Positions 36,066-45,012 of a stretch of 64,000 nucleotides of DNA are shown one piece after another (position 1 is the first letter of the stretch; each line of letters opens with the position of its first letter). The position numbers and the translations under genes are program-made. The notes below the pieces were generated by a model, which was given only the letters and a program-made list of their open reading frames with translations, was not told the DNA's origin and did no database searches. The DNA is from Candidatus Nitrosopelagicus sp. (GTDB lineage: Archaea > Thermoproteota > Nitrososphaeria > Nitrososphaerales > Nitrosopumilaceae): positions 1 through 64,000 of the forward strand of contig JAOMDA010000006.1 of assembly GCA_028345295.1 (NCBI GenBank). The letters are read 5' to 3'.

Positions 36066-37835
36066 ATGAAAAGTACTGAAAATGGAAAATGGAGTTTGAG
36101 TGATTTAGTTAAAAATCCATCAAAGCAAGTATTCGATAAAAAAATTAAAGAGATTGAAAAAAAATCCACGCAGTTTGAAAAGCAAAAAAAGATGCTAAAT
36201 TCATCCATCACTGGATCAAAATTTCTTAAAATGTTACATCAAATTGAAGACATAACCGAAAAATCTAGCCATATTGGTGGGTATGCATCACTCAAGTATT
36301 CAGAAGATACACAATCAGATGAGGCAACTGCACTTCTAACAAAAATATCACAGTTTGGATCAAGGATTGAAAATCAGATATTATTTTTTGATTTATGGTG
36401 GAAGAAACAAGTAGATGATAAAAATGCAAAGCGACTCATGAAAAATGCAGGAGAACTTACAGATTATCTAAGATACAAGCGCTTAATGTCAAAATATTCA
36501 CTGACTGAGCCAGAAGAAAGAATAATCAACACACTAGATGTTACTGGTATATCTGCACTGATCAAATTATATGATAAAATTACAAATGCGTTTACCTACA
36601 CGATTAAGATTAACGGTAAGAAAAAAACAATGGGACGTGAGGAACTTACAACATATGTTCGAAACAAAAATGCAAAGATCAGAGAAGCAGCCTACAAGGC
36701 GTTACTAACAAAATATCAGAAAAACAAAGGTGTGGTAGGAGAAATCTATCAAAATATTGTTCTGAACTGGAAAAATGAAGGAATTGGAATGAGGAAATTT
36801 TCATCCCCAATATCAATTCAAAATGTTGGTAATGACATAGATGACAAAACAGTTGAATCATTATTGCAAGTTTGCAAAAAAAATGCACCGGTGTTTCAGA
36901 AATATTTTTCAAAGAAAGCAAAAATGGTTGGAATGAAAAAACTTAGACGATATGATTTATACGCACCAACAAAAAGTACGATAAAAGAAAAAAATTACTC
37001 TTATGATAATGCAGTAAAACTTGTTCTTGACTCGCTTGCCAAATTTAGTCCAAAGATCTCTGAATTTGCCTCACATGTATTCAATGAAAACCATGTTGAT
37101 CATTCCATTAGACCTGGTAAACGGGATGGTGCATTTTGTAGTACTCCATTACCATACATAACACCATTTGTTCTCATTAACTACACTGGAAAATCCCGAG
37201 ATGTCTTCACATTAGCACATGAAATAGGACATGCTGTACATAGCATTGCAGCATCAGACAAATCTATTCTAGTATCTGATGCATCATTACCACTTGCAGA
37301 AACTGCATCCACATACTCTGAACTCTTACTTTATGATAATATTTCTGACTCTATCAATGATTATGAGAAAAAATCAATGTTAGCTGAAAAAATTGATGAC
37401 TTTTATGCAACAATTTGTCGTCAATCATTTTTTACAATATTTGAAATGGATGCACATCAACAAATTGCAAATTCTACAACTGTCGATGAACTATCAAATA
37501 CATATCTTACAAATCTCAAGACACAGTTTGGAAATTCAATTGATATCTCAGATGACTTTGGGGTAGAATGGAGTTATATTCCTCATTTTTACCACAGTCC
37601 ATTTTACTGCTATTCATATGCATTTGGAAACCTTCTTTCTCTATCTCTTTTCCAAACTTACAAAAAAGAAGGTGATAGTTTTGCCTCAACGTATATTGAC
37701 ATTCTTGCAGCAGGTGGTTCCAAAAAACCTGAATTATTACTCAAAGAACATGGATTTGACATTAGTAAAACAAAATTCTGGCAAGATGGATTTGATTACA
37801 TCAAAAATCAAGTAAATACACTTTCTAAATTATAG
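36066..37835 (+). CDS. pepF: M3-family oligoendopeptidase F
   Basis: Cytoplasmic zinc metallopeptidase that cuts short peptides. The active-site helix TLAHEIGHAVHS (HExxH near residue 385) is present, with the glutamate ligand downstream in PLAETASTYSELLLYD. RDGAFCSTPLPYITPFVLINYTG and HFYHSPFYCYSYAFGNLLSL are typical PepF sequence. I use ATG 36066 (MKSTENGKWSLSDL), giving 589 residues; the track's 36021 start overlaps the previous gene. Probably co-transcribed with the UBP finger gene. Confidence 0.93.
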   Translation: MKSTENGKWSLSDLVKNPSKQVFDKKIKEIEKKSTQFEKQKKMLNSSITGSKFLKMLHQIEDITEKSSHIGGYASLKYSEDTQSDEATALLTKISQFGSRIENQILFFDLWWKKQVDDKNAKRLMKNAGELTDYLRYKRLMSKYSLTEPEERIINTLDVTGISALIKLYDKITNAFTYTIKINGKKKTMGREELTTYVRNKNAKIREAAYKALLTKYQKNKGVVGEIYQNIVLNWKNEGIGMRKFSSPISIQNVGNDIDDKTVESLLQVCKKNAPVFQKYFSKKAKMVGMKKLRRYDLYAPTKSTIKEKNYSYDNAVKLVLDSLAKFSPKISEFASHVFNENHVDHSIRPGKRDGAFCSTPLPYITPFVLINYTGKSRDVFTLAHEIGHAVHSIAASDKSILVSDASLPLAETASTYSELLLYDNISDSINDYEKKSMLAEKIDDFYATICRQSFFTIFEMDAHQQIANSTTVDELSNTYLTNLKTQFGNSIDISDDFGVEWSYIPHFYHSPFYCYSYAFGNLLSLSLFQTYKKEGDSFASTYIDILAAGGSKKPELLLKEHGFDISKTKFWQDGFDYIKNQVNTLSKL

Positions 37836-37844
37836 ATAATAAAA

Positions 37845-37888
37845 TGGGGCTGACAGTCAGAGCCATCCGACTGCCAGCTTGTTCCCCA
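37845..37888. ncRNA. Candidate hairpin RNA or terminator after pepF
   Basis: TGGGG and CTGACAGTC pair with GACTGCCAG and CCCCA, leaving a 10-base loop and a 6-base bulge. It is GC-rich in an AT-rich gap and lies 10 bases past the pepF stop. It could be a 3'-end hairpin or a small RNA; no family recognised. Confidence 0.3.
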
Positions 37889-37988
37889 ACGGTTTGAATC
37901 GATGTCAATTTTTGATAAATTCTATTTGGATTTAAACGTTTGATTGTTCATAGTAAAACTAATAATCCAAAATTTTTTCTCAAACATT

Positions 37989-39362
37989 ATGTTAAAGATG
38001 GTTTTTGTGATCTTTCTACTGGTCTTATCTATTGTAATAATACCACCTGCATTAGCACAAGAATTTAAGAATCCCTCATTTTCAGAAAATCTTGTTGTTG
38101 CATATAATCATCAATTAAGGATGGGTGATGATACTGGATCGATAATGATGGTCAAAACATCAGGTGATGTTGAAGTTTCAGTTGGATTACAAAGTTCAAG
38201 TAATGATGAATTCAAATTTTCCAATAGCACAATAGAAACGTTAAGACAGGAACCAATACTAAATTCAATTGTTTTTACAAATAAAGAAGAAATTGATCAT
38301 AAGGGAAATTTAATTGGATGTGTTCCCGGTGTTAAAAGTGGTAATCAGTGTATATTGATTAATCTGGATTTTCAAGAAATTAAAAAATTCATAACAGATG
38401 AGGACAAAAAGGAAAGTGATGGTAATGTAAAAAAAGTTCAATTAGAAACAAAAAAAATTGGTGAATCTCTAATTAATGACATTAATCAAGCTTTTAATTC
38501 TGATGCCAAATTTCATTCAGTCTATATTCAGCCAGGAAAAGATAATGTAGATGATGAGAGAGTGATTGAAGGTACAGTATCTGCTGTATATATAATGCCA
38601 AAACAATCCTCAACTGAATTATTTAAAAAAATTTCACAGTCATTTATATCAAATAAAATATCTGGTGCTGGTGGTTTTTATGATATAGCTAAAGAGTTAG
38701 CAAGTGATAGCACATATGATATACCGATATATGAAGGACAGATTGCAGGTCCATCTGTTACTAAATCAACTGTTGCAATGACAATATTTCTAGATGATGA
38801 TAAGGAACGTTACATGCTAAATGTTTCAACAAAATATATCAATACTATTAATAGCATAGGAAACATTTGGCCATTAGACCCTCTTTCCATAAAAGAATTA
38901 AACCGTTCCGATTACTTTGATAATGAATTTACTCCTCTAAATTCAATCTTAGATGTACTTGTGTTCACAGATGAAGAGGAACCAATGAAAATTACGTCTG
39001 CAAACAGTCATGTTATTAAAAAAATCTCATCAATTGAAGATATAACTAAAAAAGGATGGTTTTTTGAGAAATCCCATGGAAACTTTGTAGCTGGCAAATT
39101 TCTTTTTGGAGATAGTAAATCAGTCTCAAGTAATGAATTAAAATTCAGTATATCACCATGGGATGAAACAAGTCCAGTTACGATTCAATCAAGTGTGTTA
39201 GAAAAATCTGATGAACCATACAAACAAGATAAAGTTACTGAGGAAGAAATTGTGCAAGACAAGGCGAATGAACAGTCACAATACGCAATTTTAGCAGTAA
39301 TTATTGTAGTTGCTATAGCTGCCGCAATTTACTATATGAAAGGATACAAATCAAAACACTAG
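37989..39362 (+). CDS. Exported protein with C-terminal membrane anchor, unknown
   Basis: Start ATG 37989 gives a good signal peptide (MVFVIFLLVLSIVIIPPALA, cleavage near AQE). The outer domain (about 420 residues) is strand-rich and acidic, without a family I know. It ends in a transmembrane helix (YAILAVIIVVAIAAAIYYM) and a basic tail. Topology N-out is inferred. The stop overlaps the convergent decarboxylase gene by four bases. Confidence 0.75.
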   Translation: MLKMVFVIFLLVLSIVIIPPALAQEFKNPSFSENLVVAYNHQLRMGDDTGSIMMVKTSGDVEVSVGLQSSSNDEFKFSNSTIETLRQEPILNSIVFTNKEEIDHKGNLIGCVPGVKSGNQCILINLDFQEIKKFITDEDKKESDGNVKKVQLETKKIGESLINDINQAFNSDAKFHSVYIQPGKDNVDDERVIEGTVSAVYIMPKQSSTELFKKISQSFISNKISGAGGFYDIAKELASDSTYDIPIYEGQIAGPSVTKSTVAMTIFLDDDKERYMLNVSTKYINTINSIGNIWPLDPLSIKELNRSDYFDNEFTPLNSILDVLVFTDEEEPMKITSANSHVIKKISSIEDITKKGWFFEKSHGNFVAGKFLFGDSKSVSSNELKFSISPWDETSPVTIQSSVLEKSDEPYKQDKVTEEEIVQDKANEQSQYAILAVIIVVAIAAAIYYMKGYKSKH

Positions 39363-39910
39363 ATAATTAACACTGCTGCTGCAAACACTGTAGTCCATTT
39401 GCCATTTTTTTCGCCTTTTGCAGTTTGTGTAATATTCTGTGTTTTGTAAATTTTGCCAGAAATATTCCACTGTTGTCGCTTCTCATCCCAACTCTTGTCA
39501 GGATCAAAGTCAATACCCAAAGATGATGCAAGCATTTGTGCTGCAATATCTTCTGCATATTCACCTGCAACCTTTTCATTTTGACCAAATGCATCATATT
39601 CAGAAAGATACCCATATTTTTTACGGTCTTTTGGCTGTGCTATTCCAACTGATGCAGAAATCAGTCTATGTGGTTCATTTGTTTGGTTCTTGGAATAAAT
39701 TGTGAAAAGAATCTGTCCTGGTTGTATCAATTTCAAACCTTCCTTTCTTGATACTAGTTTTGCCATTGGTGGGAATATACTTGAGATAAGTACAATATTT
39801 GTACCCTCAATTCCAGCATCTCTCAATGCATACTCAAAGCTTGTAAGCTTATCTTCATGAACTCCAATTCCTTTTGTAAGAAATAATTTCTTTGCAACTA
39901 AATCAAGCAT
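39359..39910 (-). CDS. pdaD: Pyruvoyl-dependent arginine decarboxylase
   Basis: Makes agmatine from arginine, for polyamine synthesis or tRNA-Ile agmatidine in archaea. The proenzyme cleaves itself between two serines to form the pyruvoyl cofactor; the site is VLISSIFPP. GLKLIQPGQILFTIYSKNQTNEP, LISASVGIAQP and EYAEDIAAQMLASSLG are all typical of PvlArgDC. 183 residues is normal. The C-terminus overlaps the end of the convergent gene. Confidence 0.92.
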   Translation of the reverse strand: MLDLVAKKLFLTKGIGVHEDKLTSFEYALRDAGIEGTNIVLISSIFPPMAKLVSRKEGLKLIQPGQILFTIYSKNQTNEPHRLISASVGIAQPKDRKKYGYLSEYDAFGQNEKVAGEYAEDIAAQMLASSLGIDFDPDKSWDEKRQQWNISGKIYKTQNITQTAKGEKNGKWTTVFAAAVLII

Positions 39911-39955
39911 TGCAAGGAATTTCTATATCAACAATTTATAGTTTATAATTCGGTT

Positions 39956-40417
39956 CTAAATATGCTTTAATGACTCGACAATTTGCATGCCATGATTTTT
40001 TGCATCAATTTCTCGGAAAACACTTCTAACAATTCCTTTTTTATCAATTACAAAAGTGGAACGTTTTGCCAATCCGACCATATTTAGGCCGGCATATTTC
40101 TTACACACTGTTTTGCCAGTATCACTAAGATGTGTATAAGGAATTTTATATTCACCGACAAATTTTGCTTGTGATTCTATAGTATCAATTGAAATTGCAA
40201 AAATCACTCCATCTGCAGATTCAATCTGAGGAAAAACAGAGATTACACTTTCTGCCATCTCGAAGACTTTTTTTGATGGGCATGCAAAAAGATGATTCTT
40301 TGGATAAAAACATAATACAATATTTTTCTTATCTTTGTATGATTCTAAGCTTATCTTAGAACCATCGTGTGCAGTAAGTTCAAAATTTTCTGCTGTATCA
40401 CCTTGCTGTATTGTCAT
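39956..40417 (-). CDS. Peroxiredoxin (BCP/AhpC-TSA type)
   Basis: Thiol peroxidase of 153 residues: AENFELTAHDGSKISLESYKDKKNIVLCFYPKNHLFACPSKKVFEMAE. The peroxidatic cysteine is in the usual place, but the conserved Thr/Ser of PxxxTxxC is Leu (PKNHLFAC). A further cysteine (TVCKKYAG) may be the resolving residue. STFVIDKKGIVRSVFREID is typical of the BCP end. The Thr to Leu change could lower peroxide reactivity. Confidence 0.85.
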   Translation of the reverse strand: MTIQQGDTAENFELTAHDGSKISLESYKDKKNIVLCFYPKNHLFACPSKKVFEMAESVISVFPQIESADGVIFAISIDTIESQAKFVGEYKIPYTHLSDTGKTVCKKYAGLNMVGLAKRSTFVIDKKGIVRSVFREIDAKNHGMQIVESLKHI

Positions 40418-40466
40418 GATTGTAATTGTGGAATAGCTTATTTAACGAATACCCTCAAAGCGTTAC

Positions 40467-41015
40467 ATGGATACATCTTTTTTTGATTCAGACATGTTTG
40501 TAATTGGATACTACGTACTTACTGTTGGTAGCAGTCTACTTTTAATCAAAGAAACAAAAAAGAGAATATTCAATCTAAAAAATGGATTAAAGTCTATAAA
40601 ATATGCACCAATTCCATTTGGAATTTTGACATTTTATATCTTAGTTATTTTTCCCTACGTTGATCAAATACCAATACTAAATTGGAGTTGGTTGGGGTAC
40701 AACATTGCATTTGGTCCATTTGCAGATGAAGGTTTTTGGGGGATAGCACCGTTAATACCACTACTTCTTTACATGTTCCTTCACATTAACTACTTTGAAG
40801 AACGCTTTTTTAGAAAATCCAAAAAAATGGTAATTGTCTGGGCATTAATTCACATTGCAATGGGAATAAAAATTCACATGGCATTAATTCTCATACCAGT
40901 AGGTTTTGTATTCAAATATGTATATGACAAAAAAGGAGTAGACAATTCTTATGCAATGCACTTTGCAACAAATATTCTAGTTGTATGCACTCTATTTCTT
41001 TCGTTTATACTTTGA
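40467..41015 (+). CDS. CPBP-family intramembrane protease-like protein
   Basis: 182 residues and about five membrane helices. The CPBP (Abi/CAAX protease) motifs can be read: EERFFR (EExxxR), WALIH (FxxxH-like) and HFATN (HxxxN). These carry the catalytic glutamate and metal-like histidines. Substrate unknown; family members cut CAAX proteins or act in bacteriocin immunity. The end overlaps the convergent 40992 gene by 24 bases. Confidence 0.72.
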   Translation: MDTSFFDSDMFVIGYYVLTVGSSLLLIKETKKRIFNLKNGLKSIKYAPIPFGILTFYILVIFPYVDQIPILNWSWLGYNIAFGPFADEGFWGIAPLIPLLLYMFLHINYFEERFFRKSKKMVIVWALIHIAMGIKIHMALILIPVGFVFKYVYDKKGVDNSYAMHFATNILVVCTLFLSFIL

Positions 41016-41237
41016 GTCCTTTCTAGGATCTACATTTCGTACCTGTGTCAAGAATAGATACGCAAACAATGCTCCAAGTCCCAAATTAATAACACCAAGA
41101 ACTGTTATCATGAAATAATTAAGCGATGCCTGAAACTGACCTAACCACAAACCAAAAACTATTCCCCATAAACCAATACCAAAACAAACTGCCATGAGGA
41201 TTTTTAACTTCTTTGGTTCAACATACTTAAGTTTCAT
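40992..41237 (-). CDS. Small two-pass membrane protein, 81 aa
   Basis: Two transmembrane helices (ILMAVCFGIGLWGIVFGLWLG and YFMITVLGVINLGLGALFAYLFL) and a basic cytoplasmic end (VDPRKDSKYKRKK). No recognised family. Confidence 0.65.
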   Translation of the reverse strand: MKLKYVEPKKLKILMAVCFGIGLWGIVFGLWLGQFQASLNYFMITVLGVINLGLGALFAYLFLTQVRNVDPRKDSKYKRKK

Positions 41238-41317
41238 TAATCGTTTGAGATTTTTGAAGTTATTAAATTGTGACTATCTTAACATTTTAAACCAACTATA
41301 TTTTAAACAAATTTAGT

Positions 41318-41392
41318 GCCAATGTAGCTCAGCCTGGTTAGAGCAATTGATTTGTAATCAATAGGTCGAGAGTTCAAATCTCTCTATTGGCT
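41318..41392 (+). tRNA. tRNA-Thr (TGT)
   Basis: Cloverleaf complete: acceptor GCCAATG/TATTGGC with one G-T pair, D arm GCTC...GAGC, anticodon stem ATTGA/TCAAT with loop TTTGTAA (anticodon TGT), T arm AGAGTTCAAATCTCT, discriminator T. No intron, no CCA. A TATATTTTAA box lies about 20 bases upstream and a T6 run follows. Confidence 0.95.
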
Positions 41393-41399
41393 TTTTTAA

Positions 41400-41768
41400 T
41401 TATAGATAATGGATTTTTTTGTGTGTGTTGTATTCTACCTCATATTGAGTAATAAATCCACAATGTGGACATGAAAAAAGATCAGCTGTTGGTTGGGCGT
41501 CACGCTCAATTACCTTGCCTGATATTGACTCTATTGCTATAACATCGCCCTTTGTAATTACAGCGAAATTCCTTTGTTCCCCGATTGACTCTAAAAACTC
41601 CTTAATTGATGTAACAACTTCCTTGGTATCAACAATATCATCATCTTCTATTCCTGATAAGATAAATTCATGATATTTGAGGTTTGGAACTGCCCCAACC
41701 TGATCGGCAACATAAACTACAAGTTCATTTTGTATTGATTCTACATCATGGCAATCAACTGTTATCAC
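41400..41768 (-). CDS. Hypothetical protein with C-terminal C2H2-like zinc finger
   Basis: 122 residues. The first ~95 form a mixed alpha/beta region (VYVADQVGAVPNLKYHEFIL, TKEVVTSIKEFLESI, AVITKGDVIAIESI). The last 25 are a single C2H2 finger: FSCPHCGFITQYEVEYNTHKKIH. Function unknown; the family appears typical of Thaumarchaeota. Confidence 0.75.
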   Translation of the reverse strand: MITVDCHDVESIQNELVVYVADQVGAVPNLKYHEFILSGIEDDDIVDTKEVVTSIKEFLESIGEQRNFAVITKGDVIAIESISGKVIERDAQPTADLFSCPHCGFITQYEVEYNTHKKIHYL

Positions 41769-41894
41769 AATTTACAATCAAACCATTGATATTTTAATCA
41801 TCAGAATTATCTGATCGATGTTTGAGATGATCTATATTGTTACTATATAGATTATGTTGATCAGGGTTAATTGTAAATATTTTTTTGATAATAT

Positions 41895-42524
41895 ATGGGA
41901 CAGTTCTTCTCTTGGGTAAAATCAAACGAAAAGGAAATTTTAGTAACGTTAGATAATTTGGCAAAAAAATCTGTTCAGATATCTGAAGAATTAGTTATCA
42001 TGTTAACAGATCTTAAGATTAATGAATGTCAGAAAAAAATTCATGTTATTGAAACAGAGGCTGACAAACTAGTACGAGATATTTTTTCTGAACTAAACAG
42101 AACATTCATCACTCCTTTAGATCGTGAGGATATGCAAAGGGTTGCATCAAAAATAGATGATACAATTGATCATATTGATGGGATATCTGCAAGACTTCAA
42201 AGTTATAAAATAACTACTGCTCCTCCATATGCATTGGATATGGCAAATGAACTAGTCAAAGCAACAAAAGAAGTAGAACTAATGACAGCAAAATTACGAA
42301 ATATCAAGAACCCTTCTTCAATGATCGAGCACTGCAGAAAAACAAGCGAAATTGAACACAAAGTTGATGATTTGTATTCAGCTGCTATAACCAAACTCTT
42401 TGAGAGTAATGATCCAATAGAAATCATCAAGCTGAAAGATATCTACGAAAAATTGGAAAGTGCATCAGACAGATGTGTAGATGTTGCTGATGTTGTTGAG
42501 GATATAGTTCTAAAATATACTTAG
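41895..42524 (+). CDS. PhoU-like / DUF47 protein
   Basis: All-helical PhoU-like protein of 209 residues: IHVIETEADKLVRDIFSELNRTFITPLDREDM and EIEHKVDDLYSAAITKLFES. The EAD/DRED metal-site residues are conserved. DUF47 proteins are usually coded next to PiT transporters and are thought to regulate them; here the PiT gene follows by 8 bases. First gene of a phosphate/arsenic cluster. Confidence 0.92.
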   Translation: MGQFFSWVKSNEKEILVTLDNLAKKSVQISEELVIMLTDLKINECQKKIHVIETEADKLVRDIFSELNRTFITPLDREDMQRVASKIDDTIDHIDGISARLQSYKITTAPPYALDMANELVKATKEVELMTAKLRNIKNPSSMIEHCRKTSEIEHKVDDLYSAAITKLFESNDPIEIIKLKDIYEKLESASDRCVDVADVVEDIVLKYT

Positions 42525-42532
42525 GTGGAACC

Positions 42533-43519
42533 ATGTTAGAAATAGCAATAGCCGCCATAATCATAGCGTTAATCTTCGATTTTGTCAATGGTTTCAACGA
42601 CTCTGCAAACTCGGTTGCTACAGTGATTGGAACACGTGTTTTGCGACCAATCCATGCTGTTACATTATCTGCTGCTGCTAATTTTGCGGGTCCATTCATT
42701 TTTGGAGTTGCAGTTGCCACCACTATTGCAAAAGGAATCGTCAGCCCTGATGAGATTACTGTCTACATGATTATTGGTGGTTTGGCTGGTGCAATTACTT
42801 GGAGTTCATTATGCACCTATTTCGGGTTACCAATCTCTAACAGCCATTCCTTGATTGGTGGAATAATGGGTGCTGGAATTGCTGGATTAGGCTTTGAGCA
42901 GCTTGTTTTGGGTGGACTAACAAAAGTTTTTGCAGGAATAATAATTGCGCCAATAGGTGGTATGATTTTCGGTATTGCTTTAGCAGGAGTGATAATTTGG
43001 ATATTTGCTAGACGTAGACCTGCAATAGTTAACAGAACGTTTGGTAGATTACAAATAATATCTTCTGCATGGTTTGCACTTACACATGGAGCAAATGATG
43101 GGCAAAAAACCATGGGAATAATTGTTCTTATCTTGTTTTCAGCGGATCTTATTTCGGAAATTCATATGCCGCTTTGGGTAATATTTGCTGCAGCTGGTGC
43201 AATGGGTCTAGGTACATTCTTTGGTGGATACAAAGTTATCAAAACACTTGGTGTCAAAGTCACCAGATTAAAACCATATCAAGGATTTGCGGCTGAAACC
43301 GGTGGTGGACTGATGTTAGCTGTTTTTGCAATATTGGGAATTCCAGCAAGTACAACTCATGCAATAACAGGCACAATAATGGGAGCTGGTGCAGCACGAA
43401 GAAAACGTGCAGTTCGCTGGAAAGTTAGCAGACAAATAATATTTTCTTGGGTAATCACAATACCAGGAGCTGCCGGACTTGGTATAGCATTTACTTACAT
43501 AATTCACTTATTTGTTTAG
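42533..43519 (+). CDS. pit: PiT-family inorganic phosphate transporter
   Basis: Low-affinity phosphate carrier coupled to cation, inner membrane, about ten helices. Both PiT repeats show their signature: FDFVNGFNDSANSVATVIGTRVL near residue 16 and ALTHGANDGQKTMGIIVLIL in the second half. Such carriers also admit arsenate. Downstream are ArsC and an aquaporin gene. Confidence 0.95.
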   Translation: MLEIAIAAIIIALIFDFVNGFNDSANSVATVIGTRVLRPIHAVTLSAAANFAGPFIFGVAVATTIAKGIVSPDEITVYMIIGGLAGAITWSSLCTYFGLPISNSHSLIGGIMGAGIAGLGFEQLVLGGLTKVFAGIIIAPIGGMIFGIALAGVIIWIFARRRPAIVNRTFGRLQIISSAWFALTHGANDGQKTMGIIVLILFSADLISEIHMPLWVIFAAAGAMGLGTFFGGYKVIKTLGVKVTRLKPYQGFAAETGGGLMLAVFAILGIPASTTHAITGTIMGAGAARRKRAVRWKVSRQIIFSWVITIPGAAGLGIAFTYIIHLFV

Positions 43520-43538
43520 GAATTATGATTTATTTGAA

Positions 43539-43931
43539 ATGAAAAAAGTACTTTTTGCTTGTGTAGAAAATGCAGGACGGAGTCAAATGGCAGAGGGATT
43601 TTTCAAAAAACTTGCTCCAGATGGTTATCAAGGAATTAGTGCTGGTACAAAACCTGTCTCAGAAATTAATCCACTTGCTATCCAAGCAATGAAAGAAGTT
43701 GATATCGACATTTCACAGAATCAATCTAAACTAATTACAAATGAAATGATATCAGAGTCAAATTCTGTTGTAAATATGGGTTGTATGGACAAGGAATCAT
43801 GTCCTGACTTATTTGTAGAAGATCTGGCTGATTGGGATATAGAAGATCCAAAAGGAAAATCCATTGAGGACATACGAAGAATTAGAGATTCCATAGAAAC
43901 CAAAGTAAAGGAGTTAGTAAGTGATCTCTAA
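43539..43931 (+). CDS. arsC: Arsenate reductase (LMW-PTP / thioredoxin-coupled type)
   Basis: Low-molecular-weight phosphatase fold with the P-loop CVENAGRSQMAEGF (CX5R) at the start and GMDVDISQ-like EVDIDISQNQSK. Further cysteines in MGCMDKESCPDLF match the Cys-shuttle region of thioredoxin-linked ArsC (C82/C89), and ADWDIEDPKGK carries the catalytic Asp-Pro. I chose ATG 43539 (MKKVLFACVEN); the track start overlaps pit. Reduces arsenate to arsenite; a plain tyrosine phosphatase is the alternative. Confidence 0.85.
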   Translation: MKKVLFACVENAGRSQMAEGFFKKLAPDGYQGISAGTKPVSEINPLAIQAMKEVDIDISQNQSKLITNEMISESNSVVNMGCMDKESCPDLFVEDLADWDIEDPKGKSIEDIRRIRDSIETKVKELVSDL

Positions 43932-43934
43932 AAA

Positions 43935-44591
43935 ATGAAAAATTCTAGTCTGGTAATTTTTGTGGCAGAACTAGTAGGGACGTTTGGATTACTCATTGCA
44001 GCCACAAGTTGCATAGTTTATGATGGAATGTTGGGTGGTGCATATGGAATTGCATTCATTGCCATCATTCATTTTGTCGGGATTGCAATTGTGGTCAACG
44101 CATTTGGTAAATACTCCATGGCACACTTTAACCCAGCTGTTACGATTGCATTTTTCATAACAAGACATACGAAAGTAAGGCAACTTCCGGTGTATTTCAC
44201 GGCACAGGCAATTGGTGCATTTCTTGGTACTCTTTTTGTAAAGTTTGTTTTTGGAGATTATGCTTTACTTGGAACCAACACACCAAATCTAGAGTTTTCA
44301 ATGCCAGAAATTATTGGGTATGAGATACTTGCAACCGCATTATTGATGGCGGTCATCTATGTTGTGGTTCATAAGAAGATTTCAAAGTTCAGTGGAATCA
44401 TGATTGCTGGAATCATTGGGTTGGATGTGCTATTCGTTGGTCCAATATCTGGTGCCTCAATGAATCCAATTAGGTCATTATCACCTGCCATAGTGTCAGG
44501 TGTAACCACCGATTTATGGCTATACTGGACTACACCGTTCATTGGAAGCATAATTATGGCTGTTTTTTATAGAAAAAAATTCCAAAAATAG
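43935..44591 (+). CDS. MIP-family aquaporin/aquaglyceroporin
   Basis: Six helices. First NPA box intact (AHFNPAVTIAFF); the second reads NPI (GASMNPIRSLSP) rather than NPA. Altered NPA boxes are known in channels that pass arsenite or other solutes. It starts 3 bases after arsC, so the two are surely co-transcribed. In Sinorhizobium an aquaglyceroporin (AqpS) with ArsC replaces an arsenite pump; the same role is a good inference here. Confidence 0.9.
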   Translation: MKNSSLVIFVAELVGTFGLLIAATSCIVYDGMLGGAYGIAFIAIIHFVGIAIVVNAFGKYSMAHFNPAVTIAFFITRHTKVRQLPVYFTAQAIGAFLGTLFVKFVFGDYALLGTNTPNLEFSMPEIIGYEILATALLMAVIYVVVHKKISKFSGIMIAGIIGLDVLFVGPISGASMNPIRSLSPAIVSGVTTDLWLYWTTPFIGSIIMAVFYRKKFQK

Positions 44592-44628
44592 AATTACATT
44601 TTTACAATATCAAGAATAATTACTAATT

Positions 44629-45012
44629 ATGGGGGAATCAGAAACATTTGGTGCAGAAGAAGGCTCTGCAGAAGATGTTGTAAAATGGATGAATGAGGAA
44701 GCTGAAAGGAGAAAGGCAAAATTTGAAGCTAGACTTTACGGTTATGTAATTTCCACTGAAAATTTTGGCAAGTTTGAAATGTTTTCATGGATGGGTGATG
44801 TAAAACTTGCAAGACATTTGATTACCAAAGCTAGTAAACGATTCAAAGCAAAAGTCATTGAGGGTGGTTACAAAACAAAAGACAAAGTTTACAGTGCAAA
44901 AAAATCTGATTATGCGATGGTTCGAAAAGGAGACAGGGTGATTGGTCACTTGCAATTTTCTGCACCAAGATTTGGTGGTGACTGGGAACTTGTGGCGGAA
45001 GAACGAAAATGA
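44629..45012 (+). CDS. Hypothetical protein, 127 aa
   Basis: Charged soluble protein. N-terminus helical (EDVVKWMNEEAERRKAKFEA); the rest is mixed (YGYVISTENFGKFEMFSWMGDVKLARHLITKAS and FSAPRFGGDWELVAEE). Overlaps the start of the dehydrogenase gene by 4 bases (ATGA), so they are coupled. No family recognised. Confidence 0.7.
   Translation: MGESETFGAEEGSAEDVVKWMNEEAERRKAKFEARLYGYVISTENFGKFEMFSWMGDVKLARHLITKASKRFKAKVIEGGYKTKDKVYSAKKSDYAMVRKGDRVIGHLQFSAPRFGGDWELVAEERK

Noticed and set aside
37618-37815. 65-aa ORF within pepF
   Set aside because: Alternate frame of pepF; the M3 motifs are in the main frame.
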